From an uncultured Aquimarina sp. (GTDB taxonomy: Bacteria > Bacteroidota > Bacteroidia > Flavobacteriales > Flavobacteriaceae): a stretch of 64,000 nt of DNA. Positions 8,672-16,208 of the stretch are shown piece by piece. Below the pieces are notes generated by a model. The model ran no database searches. It was given only the letters and a program-made list of their open reading frames with translations, and was not told the DNA's origin. Both the position numbers and the translations under genes were made by a program. The stretch covers positions 434,001 through 498,000 of the forward strand of contig CANMDW010000001.1 in NCBI GenBank assembly GCA_947496705.1. Direction: 5' to 3'. How positions within the stretch are numbered: the stretch's first letter is position 1; every line of letters begins with the position of its first letter.

Positions 8672-8932
8672 ATGGCTTACAAAGAAATACCAGACATAAC
8701 TTTAAAAATGATTATAAACGCGGGAATTATTAAAATCGGGACAAAGGTTTATTCATCACCAAACAATGAAATAATTGGCACTCTCGATAAAGAAGGTGCG
8801 ATAACATTTGAAATCGATAATGAAATGAAAACTTTTCCTTTTCCCAGTGGAGCTGGAAGAGCAATAACGAAAACCAGTATAAACGGATGGAAATATTGGA
8901 GAATTTTAGAAAATGGAATTTATATGAATTGA
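8672..8932 (+). CDS. Small RAMA-domain-like protein of the R-M cassette
   Basis: An 86-residue protein starting 3 bp after the stop codon of the nuclease/methylase gene, so co-transcribed. The pattern IINAGIIKIGTKVY, then FPFPSGAGRAITKTSINGWKYW fits the RAMA (restriction enzyme adenine methylase associated) fold, with the GT(K/R)(L/V) turn, the S-x-A repeat and the NGWxYW end. RAMA domains are usually fused to methylases; here the domain is a separate gene. It may help target recognition or enzyme assembly; that role is inferred. Confidence 0.6.
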   Translation: MAYKEIPDITLKMIINAGIIKIGTKVYSSPNNEIIGTLDKEGAITFEIDNEMKTFPFPSGAGRAITKTSINGWKYWRILENGIYMN

Positions 8933-8965
8933 GTTATTATAAGGAAAAATATAAACAGACTGAAA

Positions 8966-9054
8966 GCCAACGCTAAAAGCCATACACATTTGCAATTCGC
9001 TTCAGCCATAACACAAGCCAATAATTGCAAAAGAGTATGTCTTTGCCAACGCTA
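8966..9054. repeat. Right boundary hairpin of the R-M cassette with direct repeats
   Basis: GCCAACGCTA occurs at 8966-8975 and again at 9045-9054. Between the copies is the inverted repeat TTTGCAATT (8989-8997) / AATTGCAAA (9023-9031) with a 25-nt loop. The order CACATTT, stem, loop, stem, AAAAGAG, TTGCC matches the left hairpin at 4561-4605 although the stem sequence differs. Confidence 0.6.
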
Positions 9055-9389
9055 GCAAGTTTGCGGAAAGAAAAGCCAGTGTACAATAACTAAGCATTCG
9101 TGCGGTCGGTACGACCGAGCATGAGTGCAGTTTTGACTGCCTGCCCGCCAGTGGTGGGAACCGGGTCGATTTATTGTGATTATGGGGATTGCTCTGTTTT
9201 TGGAGGGTCTTCTTTATGGATTAGGAGCCATTGCAAAGCTACTTTAAAGTCATTTTTGGCAGTGTTTGTGTTTTTTATGGGTTTCCAAGGTATCTTTGAT
9301 AGTGTTTTTCGTTTATTAGGATTCTTTTTTTTGTTTTATGACATAGGGCTCGACCCTGCGAAGTTGCAAACTTCGCAGAAAGCTGTAGG
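9055..9389. other. Gene-free stretch with two strong hairpins
   Basis: CGGTCG-GTA-CGACCG is a perfect hairpin at 9103-9117. CTGCGAAGTT-GCA-AACTTCGCAG is a perfect 10-bp-stem hairpin at 9356-9378 and looks like a dispersed flavobacterial repeat. A stop-free minus-strand stretch at about 9182-9335 reads protein-like (VALQWLLIHKEDPPKTEQ) but has no start codon or family match, so it may be a gene fragment. Confidence 0.45.
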
Positions 9390-9648
9390 TATAATCGTAG
9401 TTAGAGGTTATCAATTGTACTATCATGTCAATACCTTTTATTACAATCCCGCTCATATCAACACTGATATGATTACAATGTTAGATTATCGTAACTACCA
9501 GGCCAACCAAACCAAAAGATTAACTTCAGAAATAGACACTTTGCTATCACAACATTCTAAAATGTTCTGCTATTTTGATTATCCTATATATGTAGAGCTC
9601 CCGGAACAGAATATGAAAGTGATTCAAAATACCATTATAAATGCATAA
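9390..9648 (+). pseudogene. Possible 3' fragment of an unrecognised gene
   Basis: About 80 codons ending at 9648 read like a real protein (YHVNTFYYNPAHINTDMITM, later YFDYPIYVELPEQNMKVIQN), whereas the codons before 9390 in the same frame cross a dispersed hairpin and look like random translation. No start codon fits. I do not recognise the family. It is best treated as a broken gene left after insertion or deletion next to the R-M cassette. It converges on the DUF2911 gene with no gap. Confidence 0.3.
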
Positions 9649-10491
9649 CTATTTTAAGCTTTGTATCAATTTTTCATTCAACCGAACAAAATCATTATTC
9701 CCGGCTTTTCTAGACAATGTTAAAGATCTTTGTGCAACGGTCAACGCTTCTTTGTTTCTTCCTAAATCGTTCAGGATCAATGCTTCGCGATATACCTCGA
9801 AAAACCGCGCTTTGTTGTTTTTTGTTACTTTTTGAATATACGAAAGAGCGGTTTCTAAATCTGTTTTTGTTTCATGCATAAAAAGGGCAGCCTGAAAGTA
9901 TTCGTTATTCCCCGGACCGGCCATCACTTTTTTGATAGTATTCATTACCCGATCTTTAACCGCCACTTTTATAGAAATACTTACATCTGTGTATTCCCAG
10001 GAAAGTACCAGATCGGCAGCATCTATAGAAATATTGTCAATACTTATGGTAAATGTCTCTTTTCTTTTCTGAAGCTGAATACCTTTTACCGTAATCACAG
10101 CTATAGGTTCCTTTTTTACGTAACTGGTCCAATTGGTACTTTCATAAGAATAAAAATATACAGACCACATAGTTTCACTTGGTTTTGTCAAGATCGTATA
10201 TGCCCCTTTTTTAAATTGCTTACCTTCAATAGTCACATCATCACCAAAGGTTATTTTTGTAGCAGCATTTGCTCCGGTTCTCCAAAATTCATTATAAGGA
10301 ATAAGGTTATTATTCCCAAAAATCTTGCGACCTCTGGCACTAGGTCTGGAATATTGAACCTCAAACTCGGTAAGACCAACTGTTTGTTTGAATGCAGCCG
10401 AAGTACTAAGCGGCGGAACACGCAATTGAGCCATTGATGTGAAACCAATTAAAGAAAAAAGTAGTATTATAAAAAGATTTTTTAACATCAT
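9649..10491 (-). CDS. Exported DUF2911 domain protein
   Basis: A 280-residue secreted protein. A clear Sec signal peptide (LFIILLFSLIGFTSMAQ) is followed by the DUF2911 core: VGLTEFEVQYSRPSARGRKI, then LIPYNEFWRTGANAATKITF, FKKGAYTILTKP and the late VLSWEYTDVSI. The C-terminal 100 residues are helical and TPR-like (ALSYIQKVTKNNKARFFEVYREALIL). The family is common in Bacteroidota; its biochemical role is unknown. It lies 17 bp after an AraC-type regulator on the same strand and is probably transcribed with it. Confidence 0.85.
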   Translation of the reverse strand: MMLKNLFIILLFSLIGFTSMAQLRVPPLSTSAAFKQTVGLTEFEVQYSRPSARGRKIFGNNNLIPYNEFWRTGANAATKITFGDDVTIEGKQFKKGAYTILTKPSETMWSVYFYSYESTNWTSYVKKEPIAVITVKGIQLQKRKETFTISIDNISIDAADLVLSWEYTDVSISIKVAVKDRVMNTIKKVMAGPGNNEYFQAALFMHETKTDLETALSYIQKVTKNNKARFFEVYREALILNDLGRNKEALTVAQRSLTLSRKAGNNDFVRLNEKLIQSLK

Positions 10492-10508
10492 TATTGTTTT
10501 TATGAAGT

Positions 10509-11609
10509 TTAATTATTGAAATATTCTGAAGGGGAAGACCCCATTAATTTTTTAAATGATTTATTAAATGTGGTTTTCGAATTAAAACCGGCTTCCTGGG
10601 CGAGACCAAAAAATGTTAAGTGTTGTGCTTTGTCACTTTTAGCCAATTTTACAAATTCTTTAATTCGATAATAATTCACATATTCAAAAAAGTTCATCCC
10701 TATGCTTTCGTTAAGAAGTCTGGCAAGTTCAGGATTGCTTACCCCCAGCAATTCAGCAAGTTCGGCTTTTAGTAATTTATTATTTAAATACGGTTTCTTT
10801 TGTTCCATTAGTGATTCAAGTTCATTTTTCAATCTATTTAAATCGGATGTAGTTAATTTGGATTGTGTATACTTTTGAACAGCTTCTAATGATTTGATTC
10901 TAAATATATCAGGAGAAATCATCCCATAGTATGCAATGAACAGCACTACAAATGCAATACTTAACCATATTAAATGACGGGCGTTTCTCTCAAGCATATC
11001 AAAGCCAAAAAGGCTAATGAAATAAAGGGTAACCCAAATCAATAAACAAAGACCAATAACAATAATGAAGTTTAGAAAAAACCTGGTCTTCACGGTATAC
11101 GAAAGTTCATTTTTCAGGCTTTCTCGAAATCGCAAAAACTCCTGCAAACTCAATCCCCAATAGGTAATATTAACAATTAAACCTACTGCATGACAGGCCA
11201 TAACCATTCTGTGTAATTCACCACTGCGAATTCTTGTGGAGATCACTTCATTAGAAGGTAGCATAAAATAGAAAACAATAAATGTCATATAAAATATACT
11301 GGGGATATAATGCACTAAATCCTGATATGAAAATCTTTTATTAAAAAGAGAAGATCGGGTAAAAAGAAAAACAGTAGTCCCAAAAAGCAAGGTAGCAAAC
11401 TCAGAAAATGCAATCAACCGAAAATCCTTATTGAAAAAACCTGCGATATGAAGTACACGACCACTTAAACCAATCAATAAAGCAAATACTAAAAAAGCCA
11501 GATAAGCATTGATATTCTTACGATTTTTGGCAGACAGAACAAAAATACATAATAAAAACAGGCTTTGCAGAAAACCAAAATAGACGAATTGATTGAATAG
11601 TGTTTGCAT
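10509..11609 (-). CDS. 7TM-sensor AraC-family regulator
   Basis: A 366-residue protein with about seven hydrophobic segments in residues 1-230 (for example FLQSLFLLCIFVL, FFLNFIIVIGLCLLIWVTLY and LIWLSIAFVVLFIAYYG), then a cytoplasmic AraC/XylS DNA-binding domain. The DNA-binding part includes LLKAELAELLGVSNPELARLL and FGLAQEAGFNSKTTFNKSFK followed by GSSPSEYF, the normal family ending. Such membrane-anchored AraC proteins are typical of Bacteroidota. It probably senses an extracytoplasmic or membrane signal and controls the adjoining DUF2911 gene or the exported protein upstream. The inducer is unknown. Confidence 0.85.
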   Translation of the reverse strand: MQTLFNQFVYFGFLQSLFLLCIFVLSAKNRKNINAYLAFLVFALLIGLSGRVLHIAGFFNKDFRLIAFSEFATLLFGTTVFLFTRSSLFNKRFSYQDLVHYIPSIFYMTFIVFYFMLPSNEVISTRIRSGELHRMVMACHAVGLIVNITYWGLSLQEFLRFRESLKNELSYTVKTRFFLNFIIVIGLCLLIWVTLYFISLFGFDMLERNARHLIWLSIAFVVLFIAYYGMISPDIFRIKSLEAVQKYTQSKLTTSDLNRLKNELESLMEQKKPYLNNKLLKAELAELLGVSNPELARLLNESIGMNFFEYVNYYRIKEFVKLAKSDKAQHLTFFGLAQEAGFNSKTTFNKSFKKLMGSSPSEYFNN

Positions 11610-11658
11610 GTATAGAAGCTTGTCGGGTTTTAGTTCTCTATTGAGGTTCCTAAAATAG

Positions 11659-12354
11659 TTAGTTTATCGCAAACTGGTTCACATGAAGTACTCCAGTATG
11701 ATCCATTTTAAGATTTTCGGCAAAAAATGTATCAAATACCTCTTTACTTTCCCATTGTGTAATTACTAAATAATCTGGCCGATAATAATACCCAAAAGGC
11801 GATTTTCCATTGGATAACGCTAGTATTGTTTTTCCTCCTTTAACTCGGGATTTTTCTAACCACGTTGTTTTGAATTTTTGAAAAGAAACTTCATCTTTTT
11901 GCCAATATGCAGTAACCACATTGTATTTGCCTTTGTTAATTTCAAAAGTAGTTTCTGGCATTTCATAATAAGTTAAGTTAAAAACTGACCAAATATCTCT
12001 GCGGCGTTTATGAAAATCTGGCACAAAACTTTCCACTTCAGTAAGAAATTGTTCTCTTTTCTCTACATTATCCCATTTCCCAAAAATTAAACTTTTAGGG
12101 TGTAGGTTTCCTTGGGTATGATCTTCAATCTTAAAGCCTGGAAGATTCTTGTAACTCATCTCTATGGCAACCGGGAAAGCTACCTTCACATAGTCTTTGA
12201 AGAGTGCATCAGTATTAGGTTTTGCAGAAAGGAGTAGCATATCTAAGATTTCACCTTTTTTAAAACTGTACGATTTAATATTGGTTTGTGCCATTGTAGA
12301 GGCATTACACCAACAGAGAATAAAAGTAAGAATAGCAAATTGTAAATAGTTCAT
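11659..12354 (-). CDS. Exported protein of unknown function
   Basis: The start is set at 12354, giving MNYLQFAILTFILCWCNASTMAQ, a Sec signal peptide; the longer frame to 12405 adds residues that break the signal. The mature protein is about 205 residues with two related halves: GEILDMLLLSAKPN and the later YNVVTAYWQKDEVSFQKF, then DYLVITQWESKEVFDTFF. This resembles a duplicated dimeric alpha/beta-barrel (NIPSNAP or antibiotic-monooxygenase-like) fold, but the match is weak. It lies 49 bp upstream of the AraC gene on the same strand. A 21-bp palindrome at 12441-12461 lies about 87 bp before the start. Confidence 0.55.
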   Translation of the reverse strand: MNYLQFAILTFILCWCNASTMAQTNIKSYSFKKGEILDMLLLSAKPNTDALFKDYVKVAFPVAIEMSYKNLPGFKIEDHTQGNLHPKSLIFGKWDNVEKREQFLTEVESFVPDFHKRRRDIWSVFNLTYYEMPETTFEINKGKYNVVTAYWQKDEVSFQKFKTTWLEKSRVKGGKTILALSNGKSPFGYYYRPDYLVITQWESKEVFDTFFAENLKMDHTGVLHVNQFAIN

Positions 12355-12440
12355 AAGCTTATTTCGATTTTGATTATAGAATTTATGAAACGAAAGTAGC
12401 AGCATATTTCAGAAAAGTAAAGAAAAACACAACCATATAA

Positions 12441-12461
12441 GTACATATACGGTATATGTAC
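12441..12461. promoter_or_regulatory. 21-bp palindrome, candidate operator
   Basis: GTACATATAC (12441-12450), a single g, then GTATATGTAC (12452-12461): a perfect inverted repeat. It lies about 87 bp upstream of the exported-protein gene read leftward. It is A/T-rich but too regular to dismiss. No T-run follows it, so a terminator is unlikely. Confidence 0.4.
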
Positions 12462-12592
12462 GAATAAAATCACTTTGCCAATTCTCATATTGCAGTAGAG
12501 GTTTGGCATTTGATATAGAAGCCATCAAATGAAGAGCTGCGGCAGTACCCAAAGCTGGTTTGGTGATTTTGATGTCTTTTGGAATATCTTTG
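12462..12592 (-). pseudogene. C-terminal remnant of an enolase-superfamily gene
   Basis: Read leftward from 12600, the frame gives IKITKPALGTAAALHLMASI followed by SNAKPLLQYENW. This is the end of the enolase-superfamily barrel; compare LHFVSSMSNAGPYQEY in the intact gene at 918-2210. There is no N-terminal part: upstream the frame runs into a dispersed palindrome (12593-12627) and a stop codon. The gene was probably truncated by deletion or repeat insertion. It was a further copy of the dehydratase type found twice in this window. Confidence 0.6.
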
Positions 12593-12627
12593 AGACCTGA
12601 CAGAGGTTTTGAAAACCTGTTAGATCT
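12593..12627. repeat. Dispersed ACAGGTTTT palindrome (degenerate copy)
   Basis: AGACCTGACAGAGGTTTT, a single g, then AAAACCTGTTAGATCT: an imperfect inverted repeat. It belongs to the same family as the perfect copy at 57766-57796. It sits at the truncated edge of the enolase-superfamily remnant. Confidence 0.65.
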
Positions 12628-12723
12628 GCAACATTATCTTGATTTGCAAATGATGTTGCGATACCCGCTTCCAAGTCTTAAGGCAGTTAAAAAATTTCAG
12701 GGATCAAATGGTTTTTCATTATC

Positions 12724-14277
12724 TTATTCTTTTACCCTTTGTTGCCAGGCTTTAAAAGCAGTATTCATTTCGGCTACTTTCTCTGGCATCTCACTCGCCA
12801 AATTGTTGATTTCTCCGGGGTCTTCCTTCAAATCATACAATTCCCATTGCTTTGTTTTCTCACGAACGATCTTCCAGTCACCCATTCGCACTGCGGCACC
12901 ATCTGCCCATTCAAAAAAGAGGGAACGGTTTTGCAGCTCTTCGGAAACTTCAGAAGTTTGCCTGGCTATGCCTGCGAAGGATTGGCCTTCTAACGGCAAT
13001 ACTTTTAGGTCTTTAGGATAACTATGTCCCGCTGCATCTAACAGGGTTGGAAAGATATCTATAAAATGACCATAAAACGAATCATTGATTTCACCTTTTT
13101 GCCCCATTTCTGGCCAGCTCACGATTGCAGGGGTATTGATTCCTCCTTCATAACTATTATTTTTATACAAGCGGAAAGGGGTATTACTCACATTGGCCCA
13201 ATCACCACCTAAAGAGGTCCATTGCCCAACGGTTCCTATATTACCATCGCCGGGAATTTCTACCACTTCGGCACTGCTGCCATTGTCTGAAAGGAACAGA
13301 ATGATCGTATTTTGTAGCTTTTCCTGCGATCTAAGAGTATTCATTACCAGACCAATATTATAGTCCAGCCGAGCTACCATCGCAGCGTAGATCGCCATTT
13401 TTAGGTCTTCTTCCTCTTTTTTTTCTTCTGAAAGGCTTTCCCAGGGCACATGGGTAGGTGCTGAAAGTTTAAAATCTTTTGGTATTAATCCTAGTTCTTT
13501 TTGTTTGGCAAAGCGTTGCTTTCTGATGGCTTCATATCCTGCTGTATACTTTCCCCTATATTTGGCGATATCTTCTGGCCATGCCATTAATGGATCGTGT
13601 GGTGCGGTATAAGATAAATAGAGGAAAAATGGTTTTTCTTCGGTTTTGGTTTCTTCAATCCACCCCAAAGCAGCTTCGGTAAAAGCATCAGTAGAGTAAT
13701 AGGTACTACCTGGCGTATAGGGTTCGTAGCGCTTTCCATCTACATAAAAAGGGCGGACTCGTTTCCTGGCGGGTTCTGGCTCTCCCGGGCGTTGTTCCCC
13801 GGGGTTAAACTGATTGGCGGCACCGCTTAATAATCCGTAATATTTATCAAAACCGAAGGTATCGTCTGTAGGCACATCTACCCCGTGGTGTTTTCCAGAC
13901 ATCCAGGTCATATATCCGGCTTCTTTAAGGGAAGCTGCAATAGTGGTACTGTTGGTCCATGGATTTTTCCAGCTTTGCCCCGCACCAACTTGCTGTGCAT
14001 ACAATCCTGTTAGTAATGCCGCCCGCGAAGGGAAACATTTAGACGTATTGTAAAATTGTGTAAACCGCAGCCCATTGTAGGCCAGGCTATCCAAAACCGG
14101 TGTCGCAATTTCGCTTCCATAACAACCCAAATCAGACCACCCCATATCATCTGCCAGGATCAGGATGATATTGGGTTTACGCTTTTCTTCAGTAATCTCC
14201 TGTGTTTGCTGCTTCTTTTGCTTTTGGCAGGAAATGCAAAGCAATAGAAATGTTAGTATGAATAAACGAGCGATCAT
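12724..14277 (-). CDS. Family S1 sulfatase, lipoprotein
   Basis: A 517-residue formylglycine-dependent sulfatase that should remove sulfate esters from a carbohydrate. The N-terminus is a lipoprotein signal (FILTFLLLCISC). PNIILILADDMGWSDLGCYG carries the metal-binding Asp pair. KCFPSRAALLTG holds the C-x-P-x-R motif whose Cys becomes formylglycine; because the residue is Cys, an anaerobic-type Ser enzyme is excluded. Later marks are MSGKHHG, the LYLSYTAPHDPL strand and LFLSDNGSS. It starts 7 bp after the GH2 gene stop, so it is probably last in the same transcript. Its presence points to a sulfated, probably algal, polysaccharide. The specific sulfate position is unknown. Confidence 0.9.
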   Translation of the reverse strand: MIARLFILTFLLLCISCQKQKKQQTQEITEEKRKPNIILILADDMGWSDLGCYGSEIATPVLDSLAYNGLRFTQFYNTSKCFPSRAALLTGLYAQQVGAGQSWKNPWTNSTTIAASLKEAGYMTWMSGKHHGVDVPTDDTFGFDKYYGLLSGAANQFNPGEQRPGEPEPARKRVRPFYVDGKRYEPYTPGSTYYSTDAFTEAALGWIEETKTEEKPFFLYLSYTAPHDPLMAWPEDIAKYRGKYTAGYEAIRKQRFAKQKELGLIPKDFKLSAPTHVPWESLSEEKKEEEDLKMAIYAAMVARLDYNIGLVMNTLRSQEKLQNTIILFLSDNGSSAEVVEIPGDGNIGTVGQWTSLGGDWANVSNTPFRLYKNNSYEGGINTPAIVSWPEMGQKGEINDSFYGHFIDIFPTLLDAAGHSYPKDLKVLPLEGQSFAGIARQTSEVSEELQNRSLFFEWADGAAVRMGDWKIVREKTKQWELYDLKEDPGEINNLASEMPEKVAEMNTAFKAWQQRVKE

Positions 14278-14284
14278 GTACTAC

Positions 14285-16195
14285 TTAGTCTTTTATCTGA
14301 TAGGTATATTTCTTTTCCATCTCATCATAATAGGCTTTCAACACATAAAATGCTTTCTTTTTAAATCCTCCGTCAGAAATAAGGCCTTTTCGGTTCCACC
14401 CATCCTGAATGATAGGCAGGTTTCTGCGGGGGGATCTAAAATCTGCCAGTATCCAGGGCGTCATCCCGCGTAAGGTAGGTATTTTTTTAAGCATTTTGAT
14501 CTGTTCCTGGTACAAGTATTCCTGATACTCTTCTGTCCATCGGGTTAACTTGTCTCCATGATGATTGTACAAAGCACCGCCTCCAAATTCACTCACGAAA
14601 AAGGGTTTGTTATCTGGTAATTGCCAGGTTACCTGGTCACATTTCTCGGGTAAGCCCGAATACCAGCCTATATATTCATTGCAGGCCAGCATATCTACAT
14701 CTGCCGCAAAGGGATCGGGAATTTTTACCACATCCTGAACATCTTTTTCGTTACGTTCTAATGCCGCACTTATAAATCGTGTGTTATCAATATCGGTTGC
14801 AGTCTTTTTGAGTTTTTTAAGGAATTCGAGACGTGATTCTGTATCGGGAGTCTCGTTGGCTACAGACCAAATGATTACACTAGCTCTGTTCTTGTCGCGA
14901 TGAACAAGTGTTTCCAGTTGGCTTTTTGCCTGGTCGAAGGCTTCTTTGTTTTCATAATCGATCCCCCAATATACCGGGATTTCTTCCCATAATAACAATC
15001 CGAGTTTATCTGCCAATCGAGGCATATTTTCGTTATGCGGATAATGTGCCAGCCTGATAAAATTACAGTTCAACTCCTTGACCCAACCCATCTGCATTTG
15101 GACATCTTCCAGAGATCTTGCACGACCCGATCTGATCGGGTTTTCTTCATGCAAACTGATCCCCCGTAAAAAGATCGATTGCCCGTTTAATAAAATATCG
15201 GCTCCTTTGGTCTCTATTGTTCTAAATCCAATCTGGTCTTCTAGTTTATCATTCCCTGCCTGAACCTGTACATCGTATAACTTGGGCCGCTCGGGATACC
15301 ACTTTTTAATCTTTTTTGCCGGAATATCGAAAACTAGCCTTCCATTTGTATCTGTACTTCCTGAGAAGTTAATTTTTGCTTCCGGAATGGAAATGGTTAT
15401 ATTACTTTGAACTGATTTTCCTGCTAATTGCACATGTCCTTTGATATTTTTCGGGTTTTCTTTATCCAATTGAATAAAATAATCCTGAATATACGTTGCT
15501 GGCAATTCGACCAGTTTTACCTCTCTGGTGATGCCTCCATAGTTCCACCAATCGGTGGTATAGTTGGGCACCCTATCTTTCTCTCGTCTATTATCTACTC
15601 TTACCACTAAAGAGTTTCCTTTAGCTTTTAATACATCGGTTACATCAAAATTAAACGGATCAAACCCTCCCAGATGTTGCCCAACTTTTTGTCCGTTTAC
15701 GTAGACATCGGTTTGGTAATTTGCCGCACCAAAATAAATAAATAAACGGTTGTCTTCTTTTATCGTATAATCAAATGTGGTTCTATACCATACAGACCCC
15801 TCATAATACAATAACATACGATCCTGAGAGTTCCAGTCACCCGGTACTTTGATCTCGGCCGAGGTATTAAAATTATACTCTACACGGTCCCATCGTTCTT
15901 CGATTACCTTATCCATATAATAGGGTTTGGCCGAGTTACGGGTAGATTCCATCTGGTCAAAAGGTTGCCAATTGCGATGATTTCGATAACCGGTTTCATA
16001 GGGATCGACCACAAATTTCCAGTTTCCGTTAAGTGAAGTGGTTTCCCGATTATATACATTGTGTAATAATGGGGTTTGGGCGTTGAGGGTTTTTATGAAG
16101 CCTACTAAAAAGATTGTGAAAATTAGTTTAGCCAACACCCCCCTTAATCCCCCCTCAAGGGGGGAGTTTATTTCCTTAATATTATTTCGTTTCAT
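14285..16195 (-). CDS. Glycoside hydrolase family 2 enzyme (beta-galactosidase/beta-glucuronidase type)
   Basis: An exported GH2 enzyme of about 636 residues. The jelly-roll domain has TTSLNGNWKFVVDPYETG and WYRTTFDY; the immunoglobulin-like domain follows; the barrel has FLRGISLHEENP, NFIRLAHYPHNENMPRLAD, the acid/base region IIWSVANETPD (NE) and the nucleophile region PFFVSEFGGGA (E). The start at 16195 gives a signal peptide interrupted by residues SPLEGGLRGV, encoded by a C-rich palindromic repeat inserted in frame. Without it the N-terminus would read as a normal Sec signal (LAKLIFTIFLVGFIKTLNAQ). It starts 13 bp after the dehydratase gene and is probably in the same operon. A uronic acid or galactose at the chain end is the likely target. 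Confidence 0.88.
   Translation of the reverse strand: MKRNNIKEINSPLEGGLRGVLAKLIFTIFLVGFIKTLNAQTPLLHNVYNRETTSLNGNWKFVVDPYETGYRNHRNWQPFDQMESTRNSAKPYYMDKVIEERWDRVEYNFNTSAEIKVPGDWNSQDRMLLYYEGSVWYRTTFDYTIKEDNRLFIYFGAANYQTDVYVNGQKVGQHLGGFDPFNFDVTDVLKAKGNSLVVRVDNRREKDRVPNYTTDWWNYGGITREVKLVELPATYIQDYFIQLDKENPKNIKGHVQLAGKSVQSNITISIPEAKINFSGSTDTNGRLVFDIPAKKIKKWYPERPKLYDVQVQAGNDKLEDQIGFRTIETKGADILLNGQSIFLRGISLHEENPIRSGRARSLEDVQMQMGWVKELNCNFIRLAHYPHNENMPRLADKLGLLLWEEIPVYWGIDYENKEAFDQAKSQLETLVHRDKNRASVIIWSVANETPDTESRLEFLKKLKKTATDIDNTRFISAALERNEKDVQDVVKIPDPFAADVDMLACNEYIGWYSGLPEKCDQVTWQLPDNKPFFVSEFGGGALYNHHGDKLTRWTEEYQEYLYQEQIKMLKKIPTLRGMTPWILADFRSPRRNLPIIQDGWNRKGLISDGGFKKKAFYVLKAYYDEMEKKYTYQIKD
16134..16165 (-). 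repeat. C-rich palindrome inside a coding region
   Basis: Same family as 2442-2473 and 2966-2998: on the minus strand CCCCCCTTGAGGGGGG followed by ATTAAGGGGGGTGTT. It is read in frame within the GH2 signal peptide. It lies in the first 20 codons of the gene. Confidence 0.85.
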
Positions 16196-16208
16196 ATAAT
16201 TTGTGTTT

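Noticed and set aside
8966..9054. Integron attC site
   Set aside because: The end motifs are direct, not inverted, repeats and do not fit the RYYYAAC/GTTRRRY pattern; no integron integrase is in the window.
9100..9389. N-terminal half of a 182-codon ORF
   Set aside because: It crosses two strong hairpins and reads like random sequence; only the last 80 codons look protein-like.
12560..13021. Forward ORF of 153 codons
   Set aside because: It is the antisense of the sulfatase end and the enolase-superfamily remnant.
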